Both the position numbers and the translations under genes were made by a program. From Candidatus Dormiibacterota bacterium (GTDB lineage Bacteria; Chloroflexota; Dormibacteria; Aeolococcales; Aeolococcaceae), in assembly GCA_003170875.1 (NCBI GenBank), contig PMYJ01000069.1:8607-15625 (forward strand): 7,019 nucleotides of DNA, written 5' to 3'. Shown here piece after piece: positions 1-5,965 of this stretch. The number at the start of each line of letters is the position of its first letter. Positions within the stretch are counted from its first letter, which is position 1. A model generated the notes under the pieces. The model was given only the letters and a program-made list of their open reading frames with translations. It searched no databases and was not told the origin of the DNA.

Positions 1-147
1 GAGGTCCTCGGCGATCCCGGGCGCTGGCGGGAGATGGCCGAGAGGAGCCGGTCCATGGGGAGACCGGAGGCGACCGCCAACGTGGCGGCGATCGTCCGGC
101 GCCTGGCGGGGACCGGCCGGGCCCGGGGGACACCCCGTGCCGTCTGA
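1..147 (+). CDS. murG: MurG C-terminal end (partial): UDP-GlcNAc:undecaprenyl-PP-MurNAc-pentapeptide transferase
   Basis: Only the last 48 codons are present, open at the window's left edge in frame 1 and ending at TGA 145-147. The translation starts EVLGDPGRWREMAERSRSMG and continues with a short helix (ATANVAAIVRRL). This matches the usual MurG C-terminal tail, where a 'll.dp..l..ma..ar..g.pdA...ia' helix closes the GT-B fold. MurG is the membrane-associated glycosyltransferase that adds GlcNAc to lipid I to make lipid II. The tail alone is not diagnostic. The call rests on its similarity to that tail plus the next genes being the murC-position ligase, murB, ddl and ftsQ, the standard dcw order. 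Its last 11 bases overlap the next gene. Confidence 0.8.
   Translation, partial: EVLGDPGRWREMAERSRSMGRPEATANVAAIVRRLAGTGRARGTPRAV
124..137 (+). promoter_or_regulatory. Possible hairpin covering the ribosome-binding site of the murC-position gene
   Basis: CGGGG (124-128) and CCCCG (133-137) are perfect inverted repeats separated by GACA, able to form an all-GC 5-bp stem with a 4-base loop. The stem contains most of the Shine-Dalgarno run GGGGGA (125-130) and the first base of the GTG start at 137. The site lies inside the murG coding end, so ribosomes finishing murG would melt it, which fits translational coupling. GC-rich DNA makes short stems by chance, and no regulation is demonstrated. 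Confidence 0.3.
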
Positions 148-1582
148 GCCGCGTCCCCGCCACGTCCACTTCCTGGGGATCTGCGGCTACGCGGTGAGCG
201 GCGCCGCCATCCTCGCCAAGCAGATGGGCGACCTGGTCACCGGCAGCGACGAGCACGCCTACCCGCCGGTCTCCGACATCGTCACCGCGGCGGGCATCCA
301 GTGGGAGAACGGGCACGACCCGCGCAACCTCGACCGCTGGGGCGTCCCCGACCTGGTGGTCGTGGGCAATCAGGTCCGGCCCCTCAACGAGGAGTGGCTG
401 GAGGCCAAGCGGCGTGGCCTGGCGCTGAGCAGCGAGGTCGAGTTCTACGTCTCCCTCACCGGGTCGAGGCTCCGCCTCGCAGTCTGCGGCACCCATGGCA
501 AGACGACCACCTCAGCGCTGCTCATCCACATGCTCGCGCGCTGCGGGATGGACCCGGGCTTCCGGCTCGGCTCGACCTCCCTCGACGTCGGCGGGAGCGC
601 CCGGCTCGGCACCGGTCCCTTTGTCTTCGAGGGCGACGAGTACACCACCGCCCCCTGGGACCCGCGCCCCAAGTTTCTCCACATGCGACCGAAGGCGGCC
701 TGCGTGACCCGGCTGGAGTGGGACCACCCCGACGTGTACCCGTCCCCCGAGGCCTACCGGATGCCATTCGTCCAGCTGGCGGAGACGATGCCGGCCGACG
801 GGTTGCTGGTGCTCTGCGGCGACGACCCCGACGCGCTGGCGCTGCGCGTCCACGCCTCCTGCCCGGTCGCCGTCTACGGGGAGGGCGAGGACGCGGGCTG
901 GCGGGTGACCCGGCAGGACGACGACGGCTCGGTGCAGCGCTTCCGCGTCGACTGCAGTGAGCTGACGATCCCGGAGGTGGCCCTCACCTTTCCCGGCAGG
1001 CACAATGCGCTCAACGCCACTGCGGCGCTGGCTCTCGCCACGTTCGCCGGTGCTCCGATCGAGGAATGCGTCGCGGCCTGTGCCGGCTTCCGGGGGCCCG
1101 CCCGACGCTTCGAGATCCTGGGGGCGCCCGGCGGGATCGCGGTGGTCGACGACTACGCCCATCACCCCACCGAGGTCTGGGCCGCCATCAACGCCGCCCG
1201 GGCCCGCTACGGCCGGGCACGGATCATCGCCGTCCACACCCCCCACACCTACTCGCGCACCCTCACCCTGCTCGAGGACTACCGGCGGAGCTTCGAGGAG
1301 GCCGACGTCGTGGTCCTCGGCCCCATCGAGGCGGCCCGCGAGCGTGGCCAGACGGCGACCGTCTCGTCCGCCGACGTCGCCGCCCGGATCGCGGGGCCGG
1401 AAGTGCACCTGGTCGGGGGGAGCGACGAGGGGGTGGCGCTGGTGCTCGAGCTGGCGCGCCCGGGGGACGTCGTCCTCGTCCTCTCGCTGGGCGGCTTCGA
1501 CAAGATCGCCCGCCGCATCCACGCCGCGCTGGCGGAGCGGGCGGCGGGAGCGGAGCCCGGTTTGGGGGCGGAGCGTGGATGA
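137..1582 (+). CDS. murC: Mur ligase in the murC position (UDP-N-acetylmuramate ligase, MurC/Mpl family, Mpl-like N-terminal and central parts)
   Basis: This is a 481-residue ATP-dependent Mur ligase. By position it should join L-alanine to UDP-MurNAc in the cytoplasm. Visible motifs are a nucleotide-sugar loop GICGYAVSG (14-22), an ATP P-loop GTHGKTT (118-124), EGDEYTT (165-171), RLEWDHPDVY (192-201), RHNALNATAALA (288-299), DDYAHHPTE (338-346) and HTPHTYSRT (367-375). Several resemble Mpl, the recycling ligase that attaches a tripeptide to UDP-MurNAc, rather than MurC: GICG, SDEHAYPP, VVVGNQ, GDEYTTAPWDPRPKF and LEWDHPD. MurC normally has GIGG and ADESDGSF there. The PHTYSRT segment is MurC-like, where Mpl usually has EPRSNT. 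The GTG start is chosen because GGGGGA lies six bases upstream and the homology begins at HVHFLG; it overlaps murG by 11 bases and murB by 8. Family membership is certain; MurC versus Mpl activity is open, with MurC favoured by context. Confidence 0.88.
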   Translation: MPSEPRPRHVHFLGICGYAVSGAAILAKQMGDLVTGSDEHAYPPVSDIVTAAGIQWENGHDPRNLDRWGVPDLVVVGNQVRPLNEEWLEAKRRGLALSSEVEFYVSLTGSRLRLAVCGTHGKTTTSALLIHMLARCGMDPGFRLGSTSLDVGGSARLGTGPFVFEGDEYTTAPWDPRPKFLHMRPKAACVTRLEWDHPDVYPSPEAYRMPFVQLAETMPADGLLVLCGDDPDALALRVHASCPVAVYGEGEDAGWRVTRQDDDGSVQRFRVDCSELTIPEVALTFPGRHNALNATAALALATFAGAPIEECVAACAGFRGPARRFEILGAPGGIAVVDDYAHHPTEVWAAINAARARYGRARIIAVHTPHTYSRTLTLLEDYRRSFEEADVVVLGPIEAARERGQTATVSSADVAARIAGPEVHLVGGSDEGVALVLELARPGDVVLVLSLGGFDKIARRIHAALAERAAGAEPGLGAERG

Positions 1583-2486
1583 GGAGTGGCTCGCCACCCT
1601 GCCGGGGGTCCGGCGCGGCGAGCCTCTCGACCGCCACAGCCAGTACGGGATCGGGGGCCCGGCCGACTGGTACCTCAAGGTGCGCGACACCGCGCACCTC
1701 GCCGAGGTCATGCGCCACTGCCACGAGACCGGGGTGCCGCTCACCGTGATCGGCGCCGGGAGCAACAGCCTGGTCCTGGACGGCGGCATCCGCGGCCTGG
1801 TGGTCGAGCTGCCCCGCGACCGGCTACGTGAGCTCTCCGATGACATCGTCGAGCTGGCCGGCGGGGCGATGATGCCCCGGGCGGCGCTCGACTGCGCGGC
1901 GCGCGGGCTGGGTGGCCTGGAGTTCGCCATCGGCGTCCCCGGCACCTGCGGCGCCTCGGTGCGGGGCAATGCGGGTGCCTTCGGCACCGAGGTCAAGGAC
2001 GTGCTGATCAATTGCGACGCGCTCGCGCCCGACGGATCGCAGCACACCTACGCGGCGTCCGACCTCGGCTTCGCGTACCGCGATTCGCGCTTCAAGCACG
2101 ACCTCGCCGGCCACGTCGTGGTCACCGCTCGCCTCCGGGTCCATGCCGACCTGCCGCTCGCGGTGCGGGCCCTCACCGATGCCATCCAGACCGAGCGCAG
2201 GGCGACTCAGCCGTACAACGAGCGGAGCCTGGGCAGCATGTTCACCAATCCACCCGGGGATCACGCCGGCCGCCTGATCGACGCGGCCGGGCTGAAGGGG
2301 GCACGAGTGGGTGGCGCGGAGGTCTCCCTGAAGCACGCCAACTTCGTGATCAATGCCGGGGGCGCCACCGCCGCCGACGTGCTGGAGCTCTGCGACCTCA
2401 TCCAGCGAACCGTCGCGGAGCGATTCGGCGTTCACCTGGTGCCGGAGATCGCCGTGCTCGGCGAGCCGGTTCGGAGGAAGGACTGA
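1575..2486 (+). CDS. murB: UDP-N-acetylenolpyruvoylglucosamine reductase MurB
   Basis: MurB is the FAD- and NADPH-dependent enzyme that reduces UDP-GlcNAc-enolpyruvate to UDP-MurNAc, the substrate of the preceding ligase. The 303-residue product has the FAD-binding run IGAGSNSLV (59-67), GVPGTCGASVRGNAGAFG (120-137), the YRDSRF segment with Y168 and R169, the catalytic-serine motif GSMFTNP (S221) and the C-terminal acid in VPEIAVLG (E291). These are the normal landmarks of a short, type II-like MurB. The reading frame stays open far upstream, but that part is out-of-frame murC. GTG 1575 is the only sensible start, giving VDEEWLATL, with GGGGG six bases before it and an 8-base overlap with the ligase gene. 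Its stop shares a base with the ddl start, so translation is probably coupled on both sides. Confidence 0.96.
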   Translation: MDEEWLATLPGVRRGEPLDRHSQYGIGGPADWYLKVRDTAHLAEVMRHCHETGVPLTVIGAGSNSLVLDGGIRGLVVELPRDRLRELSDDIVELAGGAMMPRAALDCAARGLGGLEFAIGVPGTCGASVRGNAGAFGTEVKDVLINCDALAPDGSQHTYAASDLGFAYRDSRFKHDLAGHVVVTARLRVHADLPLAVRALTDAIQTERRATQPYNERSLGSMFTNPPGDHAGRLIDAAGLKGARVGGAEVSLKHANFVINAGGATAADVLELCDLIQRTVAERFGVHLVPEIAVLGEPVRRKD

Positions 2487-3439
2487 TGAGCATGCGCATT
2501 GCGGTGGTCTGCGGCGGGCCGAGCGCCGAGGTCGAGGTCTCGCGCAACTCGGCGGCGCAGGTCGCTGCCGCGCTGCGGTCGCGGGGACATCGGTGCACGA
2601 CCCTGGAGGTCGATGCCGAGCTCTGGCCAGCGCTCGAGGCGGGCGGCTTCGACTGCGTCTTCATCGCCGTCCACGGCCGCTTCGGCGAGGACGGCACCGT
2701 GCAGGGGGTGTGCGAGCTGCTCGGGCTCCCGTACACGGGCAGCGGCCTGCTCGCCACCGCGCTCTGCTTCGACAAGGTTGCCGCCAAGCGCCTCTTCGCC
2801 GCCGAGGGGATCGCCACCCCCGCATGGCGGACCGTCAGCGCCGCGCCGGCCTCCGCCGATGAGATCGGGCCGGCGATGGCAGGCGTCGCCGCCGAGCTTG
2901 GCTATCCGCTGGTGGTCAAGCCCCGCCACGGGGGATCGACGATCGGGCTGTCGATCGTCCGCGAAGCGGACGGATTGGTCCGTGCATGGGAGAACGCGGC
3001 GGCCCACGGCGAGGTGCTCTGCGAAAGATTCGTCGCCGGGATCGAGGTCACGGTGGGCATCCTGGGGGATAATCCCCCCCGGGCCCTTCCGACCCTCGAG
3101 ATCGTCTCCGAACGTCCCCTCTACGACTATGCAGCGAAGTACACCGCGGGTCAGAGCCACCATGTCATCCCCGCCCGCCTCCCCGAGGAGGGGCGTCGCG
3201 CCTGCTCGTACGTGGCGCTCCGGGCCCACGTCGCCCTGGGCTGCCGCGACCTCTCGCGGGTGGACGTCATCGTCGATGGCGGCGGCGTGCCCTGGGTGCT
3301 CGAGGTGAACGCCGTCCCCGGCCTCACCGAGCTCTCCCTCTTCCCCGACGCCGCCCGCGCCGCCGGCATCGCCTTCCCCGAGGTCTGCCAGGGGCTGGTC
3401 GACGCCGCCGTCGCTCGCTCCGGGAGGCTCCCGGGGTGA
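2486..3439 (+). CDS. ddl: D-alanine--D-alanine ligase
   Basis: This ATP-grasp enzyme makes the D-Ala-D-Ala dipeptide that MurF adds to the muropeptide. The 317-residue product shows GGPSAEVEVS (10-19), HGRFGEDG (63-70), YTGSG (83-87), the ATP-binding VVKPRHGGSTIG (143-154), YDYAAKYT (213-220), SRVDVIVD (257-264) and EVNAVPGLTELSL (273-285). The YDYxxKY segment is the form seen in D-Ala:D-Ala ligases, not in VanA-type D-Ala:D-Lac ligases, so a resistance role is unlikely. The last motif has Ala where many family members have Thr (EVNTxPG), a tolerated difference. ATG 2486 overlaps the murB stop as ATGA and has GGAGG (2473-2477) eight bases upstream; a second ATG lies two codons in. A ddl between murB and ftsQ is a common dcw arrangement. 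Confidence 0.97.
   Translation: MSMRIAVVCGGPSAEVEVSRNSAAQVAAALRSRGHRCTTLEVDAELWPALEAGGFDCVFIAVHGRFGEDGTVQGVCELLGLPYTGSGLLATALCFDKVAAKRLFAAEGIATPAWRTVSAAPASADEIGPAMAGVAAELGYPLVVKPRHGGSTIGLSIVREADGLVRAWENAAAHGEVLCERFVAGIEVTVGILGDNPPRALPTLEIVSERPLYDYAAKYTAGQSHHVIPARLPEEGRRACSYVALRAHVALGCRDLSRVDVIVDGGGVPWVLEVNAVPGLTELSLFPDAARAAGIAFPEVCQGLVDAAVARSGRLPG
3420..3434 (+). promoter_or_regulatory. 15-base inverted repeat over the ftsQ ribosome-binding site
   Basis: CCGGGAG and CTCCCGG flank a single central G, giving a 15-base palindrome just before the GTG start of ftsQ at 3436. As RNA it could form a 5-bp stem with loop AGGCT. The ftsQ Shine-Dalgarno GGGAGG (3422-3427) lies in the left arm and loop. 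Ribosomes completing ddl would run through it, so it may make ftsQ translation depend on ddl translation. This is inference from base pairing only. Confidence 0.3.
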
Positions 3440-4407
3440 TCGAGGCACCGCAGCGCGACGCCGGCGGCCCGGAGCTGGAGACGCGGCATCGTGTCCGCGT
3501 CCGCGCCGTGGCCACCGCGATCGCGGACCAGCAGTCGACGGCTCGCCGATTCGAGGTGCCCGACGAGGTGGAGCTGCGCGGCACGGTCCGGCGCCGCAAG
3601 GGCTCGCCCCAGCTCCCCAAGCCGGCCCACGAGCGGGCGGACCGCCACCCGCTGCTCGCCGTCCTGGTGCTGCTCGTCGAGCTGGCGGTGGTGGCCGGGG
3701 CGCTCTGGGCCCCGATCTTCAAGGTCACCTCGGTCAAGGTCACCGGCACCCGGCTGCTCGACACCGCCCAGATCGTGAAGGCCGCGGACGTGTCGCAGAG
3801 CATCTTCATCCTGAACGGGGACGCCGTCGCCGCACGCGTCCGATCGCTGCCGTGGGTGGAGTCGGTGAAGGTGACCACGGCCCTCCCGACCAGCGTCAGG
3901 ATCGCCGTCACCGAGTGGACGCCGATGGCGCGCGTGATCCGTGGCGGCGCCGAGTACGCGCTCGCTGCGCAGGGCGCGAGCCTCCGGCTGACCCCGTCCC
4001 AGGCGGCGAGCCTCGGCAGCGTCCCGCTCCTCGTCGACCTCCGTCCCACGTCGCTGCGGACCGATCCGACGCCGCAGCTGATCAGCATCCTGGGCTCCGC
4101 CGCGGCACGCTTCCCGACGTTCTTCGGGGTGCAGGTGGTGGCCTACGAGTGGGATTCCACCGGGACCTTCTCACTCTGGACGAGCGCGGGGTGGGAGGCG
4201 GTGCTGGGTGACATCAACACACCGGGGGCGGTCACCGCCATCCCCGGTCAGCTCTCGGCGCTCCACGTGCTGGGCAGCGCGCTCGACTTCGCCCACCCCA
4301 CATTCGGCTACGTCGACCTGGAGGATACCGCCGCACCGGCGGTGGGCGGCACCCCGGGGTTGCCGTCCGCGGTGAGCAGCGCTCTGCTCTCCACGTTTGC
4401 ACATTGA
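3436..4407 (+). CDS. ftsQ: Cell division protein FtsQ/DivIB
   Basis: This 323-residue single-pass membrane protein belongs to the FtsQ/DivIB family, which links early and late divisome proteins through FtsB and FtsL. The layout is a charged cytoplasmic N-terminus of about 70 residues ending in HERADRHP, one transmembrane helix at about 73-94 (LLAVLVLLVELAVVAGALW), then a POTRA-type domain from about 95 to 163 (FKVTSVKVTGTRLLDTAQIV, LPWVESVKVT, PTSVRIAVTEWTP). A less conserved extracytoplasmic beta domain follows, to about residue 300. The motif 'V..V.V.G...l....I' followed by 'lPWV..a.V....P..v.I.v.E' is the family signature. GTG 3436 overlaps the ddl stop as GTGA and has GGGAGG eight bases upstream. 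No ftsA or ftsZ follows: the plus-strand operon ends here and meets metF tail to tail. Confidence 0.9.
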   Translation: MIEAPQRDAGGPELETRHRVRVRAVATAIADQQSTARRFEVPDEVELRGTVRRRKGSPQLPKPAHERADRHPLLAVLVLLVELAVVAGALWAPIFKVTSVKVTGTRLLDTAQIVKAADVSQSIFILNGDAVAARVRSLPWVESVKVTTALPTSVRIAVTEWTPMARVIRGGAEYALAAQGASLRLTPSQAASLGSVPLLVDLRPTSLRTDPTPQLISILGSAAARFPTFFGVQVVAYEWDSTGTFSLWTSAGWEAVLGDINTPGAVTAIPGQLSALHVLGSALDFAHPTFGYVDLEDTAAPAVGGTPGLPSAVSSALLSTFAH

Positions 4408-4420
4408 GCTTCCGCGTTCG

Positions 4421-4439
4421 GATTCCGACCCCCGGAGTC
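4421..4439. terminator. Short hairpin between convergent ftsQ and metF, possible bidirectional terminator
   Basis: GATTCCG (4421-4427) can pair with CGGAGTC (4433-4439), a 7-bp stem with one G-T wobble and loop ACCCC. It occupies most of the 41-base gap between the ftsQ and metF stop codons, where a terminator is expected. No T-run follows on either strand, so it is not a classical intrinsic terminator. Confidence 0.35.
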
Positions 4440-4448
4440 GATGAGAGA

Positions 4449-5339
4449 CTATCGGGCCTCGCGCTCCCACGGCCGCGCCGCAAGCAGCGCCGAGAGGATG
4501 GCGCGCGTCGCCGGTGAGCGGTTCATCGTGTAGAAGTGGATGCCCGGCGCACCGGCGCGGAGCAGCTCGCTGCACTGCAGCGTCGACCAGGCGACCCCTA
4601 GCTCCAGCACCGCCTGCGGGTCGTCGTGCCGGCTCTCGAAGGCGGCCAGGAGCTTCTCCGGGATCTTGACCTGCAGCTTGGCGATGAAGCCGTGGATCTG
4701 GCCCACGCTCGTGATCGGAATGATCCCGGGGATGATTGGGACGGTGATTCCCGCGGCGCGGGCGGCGGTCACGTAGTCGAAGTACGCCCGGTTGTCGAAG
4801 AAGAGCTGGGTGACCAGGTACGCGGCTCCCCGTTCCACCTTCTCCCGGGTCCAGCGCAGCTCGTCGGCGAGTGAGACCGCCTCCAGGTGGGTCTCCGGAT
4901 AGCAGGCCGCACCGATGCAGAGGTCGTACGTCTCTGCGATGAGCGCGACCAGGTCCGACCCGTGGGCCAGCCCTCCGGGCTCGGGGACGAAGGTGCCCTG
5001 TCCCCGCGGGGGATCGCCGCGCAGCGCGAGCACGTTCTCGATCCCGCCGTCCACCAACCGCCGCAGGACGTCGTGCAGCTCGGCCCGGCTGCTGCCGGCG
5101 CAGGTCAGGTGGGCGACCGGGGTGATCTCCAGCTCCCGGTGGATGCGCTCGACCAGCTCGATCGTCCGCGTCCGGGTGCTGCCGCCCGCTCCGTAGGTGA
5201 CCGAGACGAAGCTCGGCTCCAGCTCGCGGAGCGCCGCGATGGTGGCGAAGAGCGCGGCCACCCCCTCGTCGTCCTTGGGCGGGAAGAACTCGAAGCTGAA
5301 GTTGGGCCGGTGCGCTTCGAGGAGGTCGGCGACGCGCAT
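4449..5339 (-). CDS. metF: Methylenetetrahydrofolate reductase (MetF)
   Basis: MetF is a cytoplasmic flavoenzyme that reduces 5,10-methylene-THF to 5-methyl-THF, the methyl donor for methionine synthesis. The 296-residue product has the usual bacterial length and a full set of motifs: FEFFPP (16-21, with the conserved Glu at 17), SVTYGAGG (46-53), HLTC (77-80), LRGDPP (106-111), ACYPE (145-149), TQLFFDN (177-183), PGIIPI (204-209) and HFYTMNR (268-274). ATG 5339 is the first start that yields the conserved N-terminus. No convincing Shine-Dalgarno precedes it, and the ATG 11 bases upstream is out of frame. The gene begins 26 bases after the stop of a broken RelE/ParE toxin on the same strand, so its transcription may come partly from the toxin-antitoxin promoter, or from a promoter I could not recognise. 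Confidence 0.97.
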   Translation of the reverse strand: MRVADLLEAHRPNFSFEFFPPKDDEGVAALFATIAALRELEPSFVSVTYGAGGSTRTRTIELVERIHRELEITPVAHLTCAGSSRAELHDVLRRLVDGGIENVLALRGDPPRGQGTFVPEPGGLAHGSDLVALIAETYDLCIGAACYPETHLEAVSLADELRWTREKVERGAAYLVTQLFFDNRAYFDYVTAARAAGITVPIIPGIIPITSVGQIHGFIAKLQVKIPEKLLAAFESRHDDPQAVLELGVAWSTLQCSELLRAGAPGIHFYTMNRSPATRAILSALLAARPWEREAR

Positions 5340-5365
5340 GGTGTCGCCATGGTGCCAGAGGGGCG

Positions 5366-5651
5366 TCAGGCTGTGGGGGAGTCGGCCGTTCGTGCGTCCT
5401 GGAAGGTCACCACCACGACGCGTTCGCCGCCGTCAGTGACGACGTAGACCATGATCAGCCACCGCCGCGGGCCGAGAAGAAACCGGAAGCCCGCCCAGCG
5501 GCCCCTGGAGCTCCGGGCCCAGACGGGGATAGGTGGTGAGCGGACGGAGGGCGCGGGCCACGCGCTGACGGGTGTCAGCCGGCAGTATCAGCCCCCTGAT
5601 CAGGCGATCAAGATCCTCTCGGGCGGCCCGGGCGACCTGAACATGCGCCAC
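5366..5651 (-). pseudogene. RelE/ParE-family toxin, frameshifted
   Basis: From GTG 5651 the frame reads MAHVQVARAAREDLDRLIRG, continues through an LTTYPRLGPELQGPLGG segment, then goes out of frame and stops at 5433 with no family resemblance. The neighbouring minus-strand frame carries the missing end: FRFLLGPRRWLIMVYVV, then TDGGERVVVVTFQDARTA, stopping at TGA 5368-5366. Removing one G from the GGG run at 5492-5490 joins the two into a protein of about 95 residues. It has the RelE/ParE pattern: an N-terminal helical pair, 'L...P.lG..L.G.lgg.fR...G..R.li.Y.v' and a C-terminal strand. Such toxins are mRNA interferases or gyrase poisons; which applies here cannot be told. It follows the ribbon-helix-helix antitoxin by three bases. 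It could be a true pseudogene, a sequencing or assembly error in a G-run, or less likely a programmed frameshift. Confidence 0.75.
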
Positions 5652-5654
5652 CGG

Positions 5655-5912
5655 CTACAGGTCATCCACCGACACCGCATCACCGGCGGTCGCCTGATGG
5701 AGGCCCAGCTGTGCGCGATCCCAAACGCCAGGAATTGCGTCCAGCACGTCGGTGACTGCGCGAGCATCCGGGTCCGCCTCGTCAATTGCCATCGAGAGGA
5801 GAGATCGGGCCAGCGTCCCCTCCTGGACGTGAACCCGTGCGGCCAGGCGCCCCAGCCGCTCAGCGTACTCTGGGTCGAGGGTCACATTGAGCCGGATCGT
5901 CCCTCGTGCCAT
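5655..5912 (-). CDS. Ribbon-helix-helix (CopG/Arc-like) antitoxin
   Basis: This 85-residue protein begins MARGTIRLNVTLDPEYAERL. A beta strand at about 4-11 (GTIRLNVT) is followed by helix A at about 13-25 and helix B at about 30-44 (QEGTLARSLLSMAID), the form of a dimeric ribbon-helix-helix DNA-binding domain. The acidic tail ending GDAVSVDDL is typical of antitoxins that wrap their toxin. The RelE/ParE reading frame starts three bases after its TAG stop, the normal antitoxin-first order. ATG 5912 has AGGA (5924-5921) eight bases upstream. The protein should neutralise the toxin and repress its own operon through the dyad just upstream. As the toxin is frame-broken, the antitoxin may now be an orphan. 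The family call is by pattern; the exact subfamily is unknown. Confidence 0.8.
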   Translation of the reverse strand: MARGTIRLNVTLDPEYAERLGRLAARVHVQEGTLARSLLSMAIDEADPDARAVTDVLDAIPGVWDRAQLGLHQATAGDAVSVDDL

Positions 5913-5923
5913 GGGCGTGATCC

Positions 5924-5948
5924 TACACGTATCGTGCTAGATAGTGTA
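5924..5948 (-). promoter_or_regulatory. Imperfect dyad, candidate operator of the RHH antitoxin operon
   Basis: On the plus strand TACAC (5924-5928), one base, TATC (5930-5933), six bases, GATA (5940-5943) and GTGTA (5944-5948) form a near-perfect inverted repeat with a single-base bulge. It lies 12 to 36 bases before the antitoxin ATG, in a 53-base gap that is visibly richer in A and T than its surroundings. On the minus strand it contains -10-like hexamers (TACACT, TATCTA), but no good -35 is visible. Ribbon-helix-helix antitoxins commonly bind such dyads over their own promoter. Its left edge touches the AGGA Shine-Dalgarno. Confidence 0.45.
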
Positions 5949-5965
5949 CGTCTCTGAACCCGCGA

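Noticed and set aside
1005..1574. Upstream extension of the murB frame to an ATG at 1005
   Set aside because: The extra 190 residues are an out-of-frame reading of the Mur ligase gene, rich in Arg, Ser and Pro. MurB homology begins just after GTG 1575.
512..2047. 511-residue minus-strand open frame opposite the murC-position gene and murB
   Set aside because: It is antisense to two genes with clear motifs, its translation is low-complexity Arg/Pro/Gly-rich with no recognisable domain, and long antisense frames are expected at this GC.
2012..2485. Upstream extension of the ddl frame into murB
   Set aside because: The extension is Arg-rich shadow sequence. ATG 2486 has a strong Shine-Dalgarno and the Ddl N-terminus starts there.
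2486..3439. VanA-type D-Ala:D-Lac ligase and glycopeptide resistance
   Set aside because: The YDYAAKYT segment is the D-Ala:D-Ala form, and the gene lies in the dcw operon without vanH or vanX partners.
5470..5510. Programmed ribosomal frameshift in the RelE/ParE toxin
   Set aside because: The only visible feature is a GGGCGGG run; no slippery heptamer with a downstream structure or internal Shine-Dalgarno is evident, so mutation or sequence error is simpler.
5433..5651. 72-residue frame as a complete small gene
   Set aside because: Its last 18 or so residues lose the toxin pattern, while the adjacent frame carries the missing RelE/ParE end, so it is better read as a frameshifted gene.
5451..5957. 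168-residue plus-strand frame across the ribbon-helix-helix antitoxin and broken toxin
   Set aside because: It is antisense to a coherent antitoxin-toxin pair and shows no domain or ribosome-binding site.
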